From assembly GCA_024231375.1 (NCBI GenBank), contig JAAEQP010000974.1:1-14241 (forward strand): a DNA stretch of 14,241 bases, written 5' to 3'. The notes under the pieces are model-generated. The model did not search any database, had not been told where the DNA came from, and was given only the letters and a program-made list of their open reading frames with translations. This stretch comes from a bacterium. Its GTDB lineage: Bacteria > Hydrogenedentota > Hydrogenedentia > Hydrogenedentiales > SLHB01. The position numbers and the translations under genes are program-made. Below, piece after piece: positions 1 through 7,087 of this stretch. Numbering within the stretch: position 1 is the stretch's first letter; the number at the start of each line of letters is the position of its first letter.

Positions 1-244
1 ATCGGGAGATTGGCGTTCCCGGGGACGTCCGGCAAGGTCGTCACCCGTTCCCTCCCCCTCGTGCGGCGGGCAAGCCCGGTGGGAGAGGGTCAACGATGGG
101 TACGAAACCGGCCTCATCGCCCATGCCAACCACAATCGACTCGCCGAAGTCGGCGCGCCGGGGTCGGCGGTTCGGGACACTCCTTGTGGTCGTGAATGCG
201 CCTGAACGTAGACTGGAGATGCCTCACGATGCACACGCCTCCCC
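1..244. other. Gene-free left end downstream of phnX
   Basis: No reading frame here has recognisable protein features; the short open frames on both strands look like high-GC chance frames. The stretch holds a nested inverted repeat at 50-89 (listed separately) and a small hairpin at 142-155 with arms CGCCG and CGGCG around AAGT. The hairpin lies about 90 bases downstream of the phnX stop. It has no T-run in the direction of phnX transcription, so I do not call it a terminator. A remnant of a neighbouring gene cut by the window edge cannot be excluded. Confidence 0.5.
50..89. repeat. Nested inverted repeat with CCCTC/GAGGG arms
   Basis: The outer arms CCCTCCCCC (50-58) and GGGAGAGGG (81-89) pair at eight of nine positions, with one C/A mismatch. 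An inner perfect hairpin CGGGC-AA-GCCCG lies at 67-78. The same outer-arm design recurs at 8617-8637 with a much shorter loop. Two copies in intergenic DNA suggest a dispersed REP-like palindromic repeat, though both could have formed independently in GC-rich DNA. Confidence 0.5.
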
Positions 245-1075
245 CTACGGCCGCTCGCCCGCGGCCACACGCCGCGCGATGTCGTCGAGGACGGGGCCCA
301 CGTCGCCGATGGCGTCGACTACGTAGTGGGCGCCGGCTTGGCCCAGGCGCTGGTAGGCTTTGGCGCGGAGGGGTTCGATTGCAGCAGGGTCGAGTGCGGC
401 GAACTCCGATTCGGTCAGGCCGACTTCGTTGCCGCGCAGGGCGACGCCGACGGACCACATCCCGGCGTTGAGACCTTCGTTGATGTCGGGGATGGTGTCG
501 CCGATCTTCACGACGGCTTCCATGGGATAGAGCCCCAGGTTCTCGGCGTTCTTGAAGGCCATCCAGGGCGCGGGACGGCCCGCGGGCACGTCGGATACGC
601 ACATGGACGAATCAGGCACGTACCCCCGTTTGGCGCCTTCGGCGAGACAGATGTCGAGCATTTCGCGGTTGTAGCCGGTGGTGGTACCGATCTTGAACCC
701 GTGTGCGCGGAAATCCTTCATGGCCTCGGTGCATCCGGGGATCAACTCACAGTAATTGGTCATCGTCTCGAGTTGCATGGGCACGAAATCCGCAAACAGG
801 GCGTCCACATCGGCTTCGGTGGGATCGCTTCCCTTGGCCGCGTTCCACTTCGCGCACACCGAGTCCATCGCCATCATCTGTTGGATATGGGTGCGTTTGT
901 GCGCGCCCATGGGTTCACGCGCTTCGGCAATGGTCACTTCGACGCCGTGTTTCTTGAACAAGTCGATGAACACGATCGCGGGCGCGCAACACCCGTGGTC
1001 CATGGTGGTCCCGGCCCAATCGAGAATGACGCCTTTGAGGGGGCCACGGTATGAACGGCGAAACAGGAAATCCAT
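245..1075 (-). CDS. phnX: Phosphonoacetaldehyde hydrolase (phosphonatase)
   Basis: HAD-superfamily enzyme that cleaves the C-P bond of phosphonoacetaldehyde to give acetaldehyde and phosphate, the second step of 2-aminoethylphosphonate breakdown; cytoplasmic. The 276 residues match the usual family length. The HAD nucleophile motif DWAGT is at residues 19-23 (D19). The Schiff-base lysine is K60 in the MGAHK segment, 41 residues after the nucleophile as in the characterised Bacillus enzyme (D12/K53). The threonine-rich TTTGYNREM segment, the GRPAPWM substrate/cap segment and the acidic GDTIPDINEG motif are all present, so the enzyme looks intact. The ATG start is supported by AAGGAG at 1085-1090, nine bases upstream. 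It is the last gene of a minus-strand operon with phnW and a DinB-like gene; the gap to the latter is 42 bases. Identification is firm; activity is inferred from the family. Confidence 0.95.
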   Translation of the reverse strand: MDFLFRRSYRGPLKGVILDWAGTTMDHGCCAPAIVFIDLFKKHGVEVTIAEAREPMGAHKRTHIQQMMAMDSVCAKWNAAKGSDPTEADVDALFADFVPMQLETMTNYCELIPGCTEAMKDFRAHGFKIGTTTGYNREMLDICLAEGAKRGYVPDSSMCVSDVPAGRPAPWMAFKNAENLGLYPMEAVVKIGDTIPDINEGLNAGMWSVGVALRGNEVGLTESEFAALDPAAIEPLRAKAYQRLGQAGAHYVVDAIGDVGPVLDDIARRVAAGERP

Positions 1076-1117
1076 GGGTCAATGCTCCTTCAATAGGGGT
1101 TGCGCAACGTTGGGCGG

Positions 1118-1621
1118 CTAGATAGCCGGCGGCTTCGTGCCCAACTTCTTCCAGTCTTCTTTCGCGGGACCGTACACGCCCGGCACGCGCAGGCCGGCCT
1201 GGCGCATGAGCACGGTCATCTGCCCGCGATGGTGAATCTCGTGACGGTGAAGCGCGGCCAAGGTCATGCCACGCTTCCAGGTCTGGCCGTAGAGGTTGTC
1301 TTCCACCTGCAACGTCTCGTCGGTCCACGATTCCTTCAGAAACGCCGCGAGCGCCTGCGCGGCCTCGCGGTAGGCGGACGCAACGGCTTCGGCCGTCTCG
1401 GGCACGTCGGCCTCGGGATCGACACAACTCAACTCCACGCCGACATGCTCCATCATCTCCGGAATGGTCGTGACGATATGCCACGCGATTCGGCCGAGGG
1501 TGCGGTGGTCGTCTGCGACAGACTGATGCAGCGACTCGTCGGTCAGTGCTTCCATGACCTTGGCCGTACCGGCGGATTCCCGCTCCCAGTCCGCCAAGAA
1601 TATCTCCACGCTCTTGTACAT
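1118..1621 (-). CDS. DinB-fold putative metal-dependent protein
   Basis: A 167-residue DinB/YfiT-like four-helix-bundle protein. The family binds a divalent metal through three histidines. Candidates here are H48 (IAWHIV), H127 and H131 in the hallmark HRHEIHHRGQM segment near the C-terminal third, followed by the usual LMRQAG and YGP turns. Family members include thiol-dependent transferases (bacillithiol, mycothiol) and stress proteins, but most have no known reaction, so no substrate is assigned. The gene lies between phnW (22 bases away) and phnX (42 bases away) on the same strand and is almost certainly co-transcribed with them. AGGGAG six bases before the ATG supports the start. Its position suggests a role in handling a by-product of phosphonate catabolism, such as reactive aldehyde; that is inference from context only. 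Confidence 0.88.
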   Translation of the reverse strand: MYKSVEIFLADWERESAGTAKVMEALTDESLHQSVADDHRTLGRIAWHIVTTIPEMMEHVGVELSCVDPEADVPETAEAVASAYREAAQALAAFLKESWTDETLQVEDNLYGQTWKRGMTLAALHRHEIHHRGQMTVLMRQAGLRVPGVYGPAKEDWKKLGTKPPAI

Positions 1622-1643
1622 GCCGGTCTCCCTGCCGCGCCGT

Positions 1644-2774
1644 TTAGGGCCGGAATCCCATTTCCGCCGTCACGTCTCGGATCGCCGACAGCAACATACG
1701 CACATCGGATTCGAAGACGCGCCCGATGTTGCCGATCCGAAAACAGTCGGCGTCGCTCACCTTGCCGGGATAAATCACTTGGTCCCGCTCATTCAGCCGT
1801 TGGTAGAAGTCCTCGAAATCGAATTGGGGATCTTCAGGATATCGGAATGATGTAATAATGTAGCCCTGAGCGTCGGCCTCAAGGTATTCGGAGAACCCCA
1901 TAGCCCGCATGCCCGCCACGAGCGTTTCGTAGTTGCGGCGGTACCGGGCGGCGCGTCCTTCCACGCCCCCCTCCTGGTCCAGTTCCCGCAACGCCTGCCG
2001 GAATGCCAGCAGCGCGTGGGTCGGCGGGGTGAACCGGAACTGCCCGTTGCCCTCGAGGCCGCGCCACTGGTCGAACACATCGAGGCTGAGGCTCCGGGCG
2101 AATCCTTCCGTGGCCAGCAATGCCTCGTGCCGCGCGAGGACAAACCCGAACCCGGGCACGCCTTCGATACATTTGTTGGCCGATGACACGAGAAAATCGA
2201 TGCTGCACTCGGCGAGATCGGTCGGAACCGCGCCGAAACAGCTCATGGCGTCCACGAAATAGACCTTACTGGCCGCCCGAACCACCTCGCCGATCTCCTT
2301 CACGGGATTCATGATACCGGTGGTGGTCTCGCAGTGGACCACCGCCACGTTGGTGACAGCGGCATCGTCGGCAAGCGCCTGTTTCACCTGTTCCGCGGTG
2401 GGCGCGGTATGCTCGGGCACGCTGATCACAGTGTGGTCGATCTTGGCGACCGAACAGATCTTCGCCATGCGCTTGCCGTAGGCGCCGTTGGCTACGATAA
2501 GCACCTTGCCGTCCGGGGGCGTCGTAGACGTCAACACGGCTTCGACGGCGAACGTCCCGCTGCCCTGCATCAACACGGCCTCGTAGTCGCCCGTCGTGGC
2601 GCCGCCCAACGCCACCAACGTATCGCGGATCTCGCGCACAATGCCGATGAAAGCCGTGTCGCGTGAACCCAAATCGCTCAACATGGCCTGCTTCACGGTG
2701 CGGCTCGTCGTCAAGGGACCAGGCGTGAACAGGATCTTGTCTTTCCAACCGGGGACCGCGTCCTGAGCAGGCAT
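1644..2774 (-). CDS. phnW: 2-aminoethylphosphonate--pyruvate transaminase
   Basis: PLP-dependent fold-type-I aminotransferase (class V). It transfers the amino group of 2-aminoethylphosphonate to pyruvate, giving phosphonoacetaldehyde and alanine, and so feeds PhnX encoded downstream. The N-terminus carries the family signature ILFTPGPLTTS (residues 14-24), followed by LGSRD and the glycine-rich MQGSGTFAVEAV. The PLP-ring aspartate is D175 in YFVDAMS and the Schiff-base lysine is K201 in SSANKCIEGVPGF. CFRIGNIG near the C-terminus supplies the expected arginine. Length 376 is typical. GAGGTG about seven bases before the ATG supports the start. It is the first gene of the phnW-DinB-phnX operon and is divergent from the GH78 gene. 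The pairing with phnX makes the AEP function more secure than homology to class V aminotransferases alone. Confidence 0.95.
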   Translation of the reverse strand: MPAQDAVPGWKDKILFTPGPLTTSRTVKQAMLSDLGSRDTAFIGIVREIRDTLVALGGATTGDYEAVLMQGSGTFAVEAVLTSTTPPDGKVLIVANGAYGKRMAKICSVAKIDHTVISVPEHTAPTAEQVKQALADDAAVTNVAVVHCETTTGIMNPVKEIGEVVRAASKVYFVDAMSCFGAVPTDLAECSIDFLVSSANKCIEGVPGFGFVLARHEALLATEGFARSLSLDVFDQWRGLEGNGQFRFTPPTHALLAFRQALRELDQEGGVEGRAARYRRNYETLVAGMRAMGFSEYLEADAQGYIITSFRYPEDPQFDFEDFYQRLNERDQVIYPGKVSDADCFRIGNIGRVFESDVRMLLSAIRDVTAEMGFRP

Positions 2775-2888
2775 ATCGTCTCACCTCATGGAATAGCCCT
2801 TAACGTGGGAACGCTGGGAAGCATACCCGATTCCAGCTACTGTGCGCTACTCGAAATCGTGGCCAGGAAGGACCGGCTCAGCAAGCAC

Positions 2889-2918
2889 TTGTCCAACGCG
2901 GCCGGAATGGGGCACAAT
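2889..2918 (+). promoter_or_regulatory. Possible sigma-70-type promoter for the GH78 gene
   Basis: TTGTCC (2889-2894) and CACAAT (2913-2918) are separated by 18 bases and lie about 40 bases before the translation start. The match to the -35/-10 consensus is moderate. Position in the divergent intergenic region fits, but phylum-specific promoter consensus is unknown here. Confidence 0.28.
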
Positions 2919-2944
2919 CGGCGGAACTCTCGAACCAACCACTC

Positions 2945-2950
2945 AAGGAG
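2945..2950 (+). promoter_or_regulatory. Ribosome binding site deciding the GH78 start
   Basis: AAGGAG lies eight bases before the ATG at 2959. The open frame extends upstream to an ATG at 2842, but those 39 codons look non-coding and lack a comparable site. This site therefore places the true start at 2959. Confidence 0.75.
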
Positions 2951-2958
2951 TGTGCGCA

Positions 2959-5352
2959 ATGTGGGGAACGTGTCTGCTGGTAACAGTGGCGGCCGGACTG
3001 AGCGGAGTCTCCGAAACGCCGCAATTCAACTCGGCGCTTCCCGTATGGCCCGAGGGCCGCGAGTTGGAAAAGAACGTGTCCGTCGGCTTCCGCGCTGTAG
3101 TGACGGCGCCCGAGAGCGGCCCGGTCACCTTGCGGTTGACGGCCTCGTGCATCTACCGCGTCTACGTCAACGGCGCCTTCGTGGCCCACGGTCCCGCACG
3201 CGCCGGGCACGGGTTCTACCGCGTCGACGAGTGGGACATCGCCCCCCTGCTGACCGACGGCCCCAACGTGGTCGCCATCGAAGTGGCTGGCTACAACGCC
3301 AATAGCTACTATCTCCTCGACCAGCCGTCGTTTCTTCAGGCGGAAGTGGTAGCCGGGAACCAAGTGATCGCGGCCACGGGCGATGCCGGATTCGAAACCG
3401 CCATCCTGAAGGAACGGGTGCAGAAGGTGCAGCGCTTCAGCTTCCAGCGCCCTTTCATTGAGGTGTACCGGCTCGCCCCTGGATTCGATGCGTGGCACAC
3501 CGGCGCCGATGCCTTCGAGGCCACGCCATGCGCGACGTTCCCCGAAGTGCCGCTCCTTCCCCGGCGGGTGCCCTACACGCGATTCGCCAAACGGCCCGCG
3601 GGGTGGCATGTGGCGAGCGGGACCGCCAAGGCCGTACAAGCCAAGAAACCGTGGAAGGACCGGTCCCTCAGCCAGGTGGGACCGGACCTAGCCGGATTCC
3701 CGGAGAAGGAACTTGAGACGGTAGTGTCCACCGACCTCCAAGAAATCCGATCCACCATTACCGAGACCATCAACGCGCCCCTGGCGCCCGATGCCCGTCT
3801 GAATCTGCCTGCCAACGCGTTCCACATCGTCGACCTGGGCACGAACCTGTCGGGTTTCCTTGGCGCGACGGTGACGTGTACCGAACCGTGCCGCCTGTTC
3901 CTCATATTCGACGAGATGCTAGCGGGCGACGACGTGAACTTCCGCAGAATGGGATGCGTCCAATCCGTCACCTACGAACTGCAGTCGGGCACCTACCATC
4001 TGGAATCCTTCGAGCCCTACACCATGCGCTACATCAAAGCCTTAAACCTGGCAGGCGCGTGTACCATTGAGGGCGTGTACCTGCGCGAATACGCCAACCC
4101 CGATGTATGGGAAGCCCAGTTCGCATGCAGCGATCCGCGCTTGAACCGCCTCTTCGACGCCGGCCGCGAAACCTATGTCCAGAACGCCGTCGATGTGTTC
4201 ATGGACTGTCCTTCCCGCGAACGGGCCGGCTGGTTGTGCGACAGTTTCTTCACGGCGCGAACGGCCGATTCTCTCAGCGGCAACACGCTGGTAGAGAAGA
4301 ATTTCATCGAGAACTACCTGCTACCGCCGACGTTCAAGCATCTGCCGGACGGTATGCTGCCCATGTGCTACCCGTCCGACCATTACAACGGCAACTTCAT
4401 CCCCAATTGGGCCATGTGGTTCGTGGTCGAGTTGGAGGAGTACGCAGCGCGCAGCGGCGATACGGAAATGGTCAAGGCCCTCGAACCCAAAGTGCTCAAG
4501 CTCTTCGAGTATTTCGAGGGATTCAGGAACGACGACGGATTGCTCCAGGACCTGGAGGCCTGGGTGTTTGTGGAATGGTCCGCGGCGAACAAGTTCGTCC
4601 AGGATGTGAATTATCCCACCAACATGCTCTATGCGGGCGCGCTGGAAGCCGCCGCGAACCTGTACGGCCGCGAAGAACTTCGCACCCAAGCCGACGCCGT
4701 CCGCAAGGCCGTATCGGCCCAATCCTACGACGGCGACTTCTTCGTGGACAACGCCGTGTCCAAGGACGGCAAACTCGAAGTCACCCGGAACCGCACCGAA
4801 GTGTGCCAGTACTTCGCTTTCTTCTTCGGCCTGGCGTCACCTGAGAGTCATCCCAAGTTGTGGCGCAGATTGCGCGACGACTTCGGCCCCGACCGCGGCG
4901 ACACCGGCGCGTTCAAGGAAATTCACCCGGCCAATTCGTTCATTGGCAACATGCTCCGCTTCGAATTGCTCTCACAATACGACGAATGCGCCCAGATTCT
5001 CGATGAATCCGTCGACTACCTGCTCTACATGGCCGAACGGACCGGCACCCTCTGGGAGAACGTCCATTCCAACGCAAGCTGCAACCACGGGTTCGCGTCC
5101 CACATCTGCCACACCCTCTACCGCGACGTGGCCGGGTTGTACGAAGTCGACCCCGTCAACCATCACGTGACGCTACGCTTCACCGACCTGCCCCTCGACT
5201 GGTGTGAAGTGCGGCGTCCCTTACCCGACGGCGTCGCCGCCATCCGCTGGTGGAAACAGGACGGCGCAGTTCATTACACGCTGGATGTCCCGGCCGGGTA
5301 CACGGTGGATGTGCAGAGTGCGGAAGGTGTGGGGCTGGTGCGGGAGCCCTGA
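2959..5352 (+). CDS. GH78 alpha-L-rhamnosidase-like glycoside hydrolase
   Basis: A 797-residue protein of the GH78 type, which removes terminal alpha-L-rhamnose from glycans or glycosides by an inverting mechanism. A short hydrophobic leader (residues 2-15, LLVTVAAGLSG) suggests export. Next comes a beta-sandwich region with the YRVYVNGAFVAHGPAR signature (about residues 62-77), then a second beta region. An alpha/alpha-barrel follows from about residue 390, with DCPSRERAGWLCD: D416, E421 and D428 have the same spacing as D567, E572 and D579 of the Bacillus rhamnosidase B. The later acidic residue is E700 in GTLWENVHSN, followed by NHGFASH. All expected acidic residues are therefore present. 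A C-terminal beta domain ends the protein. It is the only plus-strand gene, divergent from phnW, so probably independently regulated. Actual sugar specificity cannot be read from sequence; GH78-like families include other activities. Confidence 0.85.
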   Translation: MWGTCLLVTVAAGLSGVSETPQFNSALPVWPEGRELEKNVSVGFRAVVTAPESGPVTLRLTASCIYRVYVNGAFVAHGPARAGHGFYRVDEWDIAPLLTDGPNVVAIEVAGYNANSYYLLDQPSFLQAEVVAGNQVIAATGDAGFETAILKERVQKVQRFSFQRPFIEVYRLAPGFDAWHTGADAFEATPCATFPEVPLLPRRVPYTRFAKRPAGWHVASGTAKAVQAKKPWKDRSLSQVGPDLAGFPEKELETVVSTDLQEIRSTITETINAPLAPDARLNLPANAFHIVDLGTNLSGFLGATVTCTEPCRLFLIFDEMLAGDDVNFRRMGCVQSVTYELQSGTYHLESFEPYTMRYIKALNLAGACTIEGVYLREYANPDVWEAQFACSDPRLNRLFDAGRETYVQNAVDVFMDCPSRERAGWLCDSFFTARTADSLSGNTLVEKNFIENYLLPPTFKHLPDGMLPMCYPSDHYNGNFIPNWAMWFVVELEEYAARSGDTEMVKALEPKVLKLFEYFEGFRNDDGLLQDLEAWVFVEWSAANKFVQDVNYPTNMLYAGALEAAANLYGREELRTQADAVRKAVSAQSYDGDFFVDNAVSKDGKLEVTRNRTEVCQYFAFFFGLASPESHPKLWRRLRDDFGPDRGDTGAFKEIHPANSFIGNMLRFELLSQYDECAQILDESVDYLLYMAERTGTLWENVHSNASCNHGFASHICHTLYRDVAGLYEVDPVNHHVTLRFTDLPLDWCEVRRPLPDGVAAIRWWKQDGAVHYTLDVPAGYTVDVQSAEGVGLVREP

Positions 5353-5379
5353 TGACGTAGCCGGTCGGTGTTTGTAGTG

Positions 5380-5393
5380 CGCCCTCTAGGGCG
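5380..5393 (+). terminator. Hairpin after the GH78 gene, possible terminator
   Basis: CGCCCT-CT-AGGGCG is a perfect palindrome, realistically a five-pair GC stem (CGCCC/GGGCG) with a TCTA loop, 27 bases after the GH78 stop. It is followed by only a weak T content (GTTCTTGG). A second imperfect pair, GGTCC (5402-5406) and GGACC (5423-5427), lies just beyond it, immediately before the stop of the convergent gene. It could serve either direction. The lack of a clear T-run keeps confidence low. Confidence 0.35.
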
Positions 5394-5427
5394 TTCTTGG
5401 TGGTCCGGGAGCTCTGATTTCAGGACC

Positions 5428-5739
5428 CTAGCATCTTCGGAAGCGCTTCAGTAGAAGGCGAAGGCCGATACCCAAGAGTCCGAACATCGTCAAACCCAGT
5501 CCGATGAGCGCCCACAGATGGTACTTGAACATTCCCGCCGCTTGTTCGGGCATCTGGACTGTTCCCGTGCCGGTCGACTCAAAGTCGTGCGCAGGCACGC
5601 CGCCGAGGTAGCTCAGCCCCGCCACAACACTGAGAGGTAGGCCGATGAATAGGGCCGCGCAGGCTAGGTTGTACCACAGAGGGACAGTCTCGTGCTGCGG
5701 CCCGGGCTGTGACATCTGTTTCTTGCCGATTTGTCCCAC
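5428..5739 (-). CDS. Small two-helix membrane protein, unknown function
   Basis: I do not recognise a family. The product has two clear transmembrane segments: WYNLACAALFIGLPLSVVAG near the N-terminus and WALIGLGLTMFGLLGIGL near the C-terminus. They are joined by about 30 residues containing HDFESTGTGT, and the protein ends in a basic tail (LLLKRFRRC). The frame is open further upstream, but that part is arginine-rich and looks non-coding. I place the start at GTG (5737-5739), which has CTCCCC on the plus strand (GGGGAG sense) ten bases upstream, giving 103 residues. The ATG at 5713-5715 (95 residues) is the alternative. It lies 112 bases downstream of the MEMO-family gene on the same strand and could be its last operon member. 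The hydrophobic pattern argues for a real gene; the function is unknown. Confidence 0.6.
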   Translation of the reverse strand: MGQIGKKQMSQPGPQHETVPLWYNLACAALFIGLPLSVVAGLSYLGGVPAHDFESTGTGTVQMPEQAAGMFKYHLWALIGLGLTMFGLLGIGLRLLLKRFRRC

Positions 5740-5851
5740 AAGTATCGTTCTCCCCGCAACAGATTGAGTGCTCAATGGTGCGTGCTCGCCCCGCCTCTGG
5801 CGGACCTCGACGCACCCTACCAAGAGCTTTGTTCTCCCCCGTCTTCCTTCT

Positions 5852-7060
5852 TCACCCCAACGCCACCGCCGCAAACGACACAATGCCCCCGGCAGGGTCG
5901 GGTGCATAGCCGTAGTGGAGTACCTCACCGGCTTTCGCTGTACCGTCGACGGACCGCAGCGCCGAATACACACAGTTGATTCCGCAGACGCGGCGCTCGT
6001 TGCCGTCCTTCATGACGGACCAGTACCAACCAGCGTGATCGCCCTTGGCGGCATACGCGAGGTCTTCCGTGTCGCGTTCGCGGACGCGCGCGACGATGGC
6101 GTCGTCAATGTCGAATTCGTCGCCGAACCGGTGTCCCACGTGGGCCAGGTCAGCGCCGGCGATGACAACGGCCTTTCCGCCGCTTTCCGACATGATTGAG
6201 CGGCAAACATCCAGGAAGGCGGTCACTCCCGGCAGGTCGGCCGGGCTTTCGTCGTCTTCATCGCAGAAAACGCCGCATAGGACGGGCACAATGCGGGTCT
6301 TGTCGCCGAACATGTGTGCCAGCATGACGGCCTGGAACTCCAGACTGTGCTCGGTACGGTGCGCCAGTTCCGCCTCGAAGGCGTCCCACGGGCAGGCCTC
6401 CGCCAAGCGGTTCACGAGGTCCACGTCGGTCGTCACGGTACCCAGGGGCGTGGCGAAGTCTTTGCGTGTGAGGACGAAGGGCGGCGCGGCGCCGGCATGG
6501 ATCACGCCGAACACGATGGCCACCTCGGGCGCGGGACCCGCCGCCAACCGAGCGTAGGCGTGGGCGTAGCCGGGACCGCCCCGGTCGAAATCGATGTGCG
6601 GCGCAATGAGACACCGCACGGGACCCTCAGGCGCCTCTCCCCCACCGTCGGCTTCGGCAAGCAGGCCGTCAAGATAGTCGCGCAATTCGTCCGCGTTGTC
6701 GGGATAGGACTTGCCCGCCAGATGAGCCGGACGCGCCGGCGCGGAGGCGAAGGCCTCGGCGATGGCCCGAGCCTTGGCCTCGAAGGTGTCGTTCTGCAAA
6801 TACGCGTGCTCGTCGAGAAACGCGACGACTTTGCGAATCTCCTCCTCGGAGATGACACGCCCCCCGGACTGGTTGATGAAGTGGTACTGAATGTCCAGCA
6901 CATCGTTCACGCCATCGAGACAGGTCGCCACGAAGAACCCGACCGGGCTCAAGACGGCAGGGTCTTCGACGATCCCCTCCGGGTCGCGCAGACAGATGTA
7001 CTGTTCGCCTTCGTGCTCAATCGGCGAAGCGTCCAAGGATCGAATGGCGGGCAGCGGCAT
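5852..7060 (-). CDS. MEMO-family protein (AmmeMemoRadiSam protein B) with PqqD-like N-domain
   Basis: A 402-residue protein in two parts. Residues ~145-402 are the MEMO fold, related to extradiol dioxygenases. Metal-site candidates aligning with human MEMO1 H49, H81, H192 and C244 are H155 (APHIDFD), H188 (GVIHAG), H307 (DLAHVGHRFG) and C359 (RVCGINC). TEHSLEFQ (H238) and GADLAHVG are further family hallmarks. Residues ~8-95 are extra: LRDPEGI, LSPVGFF, LDGVNDVLDIQ and an EEEIRKVV helix resemble a PqqD/RRE-type winged helix, as often seen before bacterial MEMO domains. In the AmmeMemoRadiSam set the MEMO protein accompanies AMMECR1 and a radical SAM protein, but neither is in this window. The bacterial function is not established. 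Start: GGAG five bases before the ATG. It follows the aminotransferase gene by 27 bases, so the two are probably co-transcribed. Confidence 0.88.
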   Translation of the reverse strand: MPLPAIRSLDASPIEHEGEQYICLRDPEGIVEDPAVLSPVGFFVATCLDGVNDVLDIQYHFINQSGGRVISEEEIRKVVAFLDEHAYLQNDTFEAKARAIAEAFASAPARPAHLAGKSYPDNADELRDYLDGLLAEADGGGEAPEGPVRCLIAPHIDFDRGGPGYAHAYARLAAGPAPEVAIVFGVIHAGAAPPFVLTRKDFATPLGTVTTDVDLVNRLAEACPWDAFEAELAHRTEHSLEFQAVMLAHMFGDKTRIVPVLCGVFCDEDDESPADLPGVTAFLDVCRSIMSESGGKAVVIAGADLAHVGHRFGDEFDIDDAIVARVRERDTEDLAYAAKGDHAGWYWSVMKDGNERRVCGINCVYSALRSVDGTAKAGEVLHYGYAPDPAGGIVSFAAVALG

Positions 7061-7087
7061 GGCGACTCCGGCGTTGCGCGCACTACA

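Noticed and set aside
142..155. Hairpin CGCCG-AAGT-CGGCG as a phnX terminator
   Set aside because: Short stem, no T-run in the transcribed direction, and 90 bases from the stop codon.
89..205. Short plus-strand frame near the left edge reading NDGYETGLIAHANHNRLAEVGAPG
   Set aside because: It looks mildly protein-like and could be the tail of a gene, but no family was recognised and its upstream part runs through the inverted repeat; too weak to call.
326..1054. Long plus-strand open frame (242 codons) over phnX
   Set aside because: It is antisense to a gene with intact catalytic motifs and a ribosome binding site; its own product is low-complexity and resembles no family.
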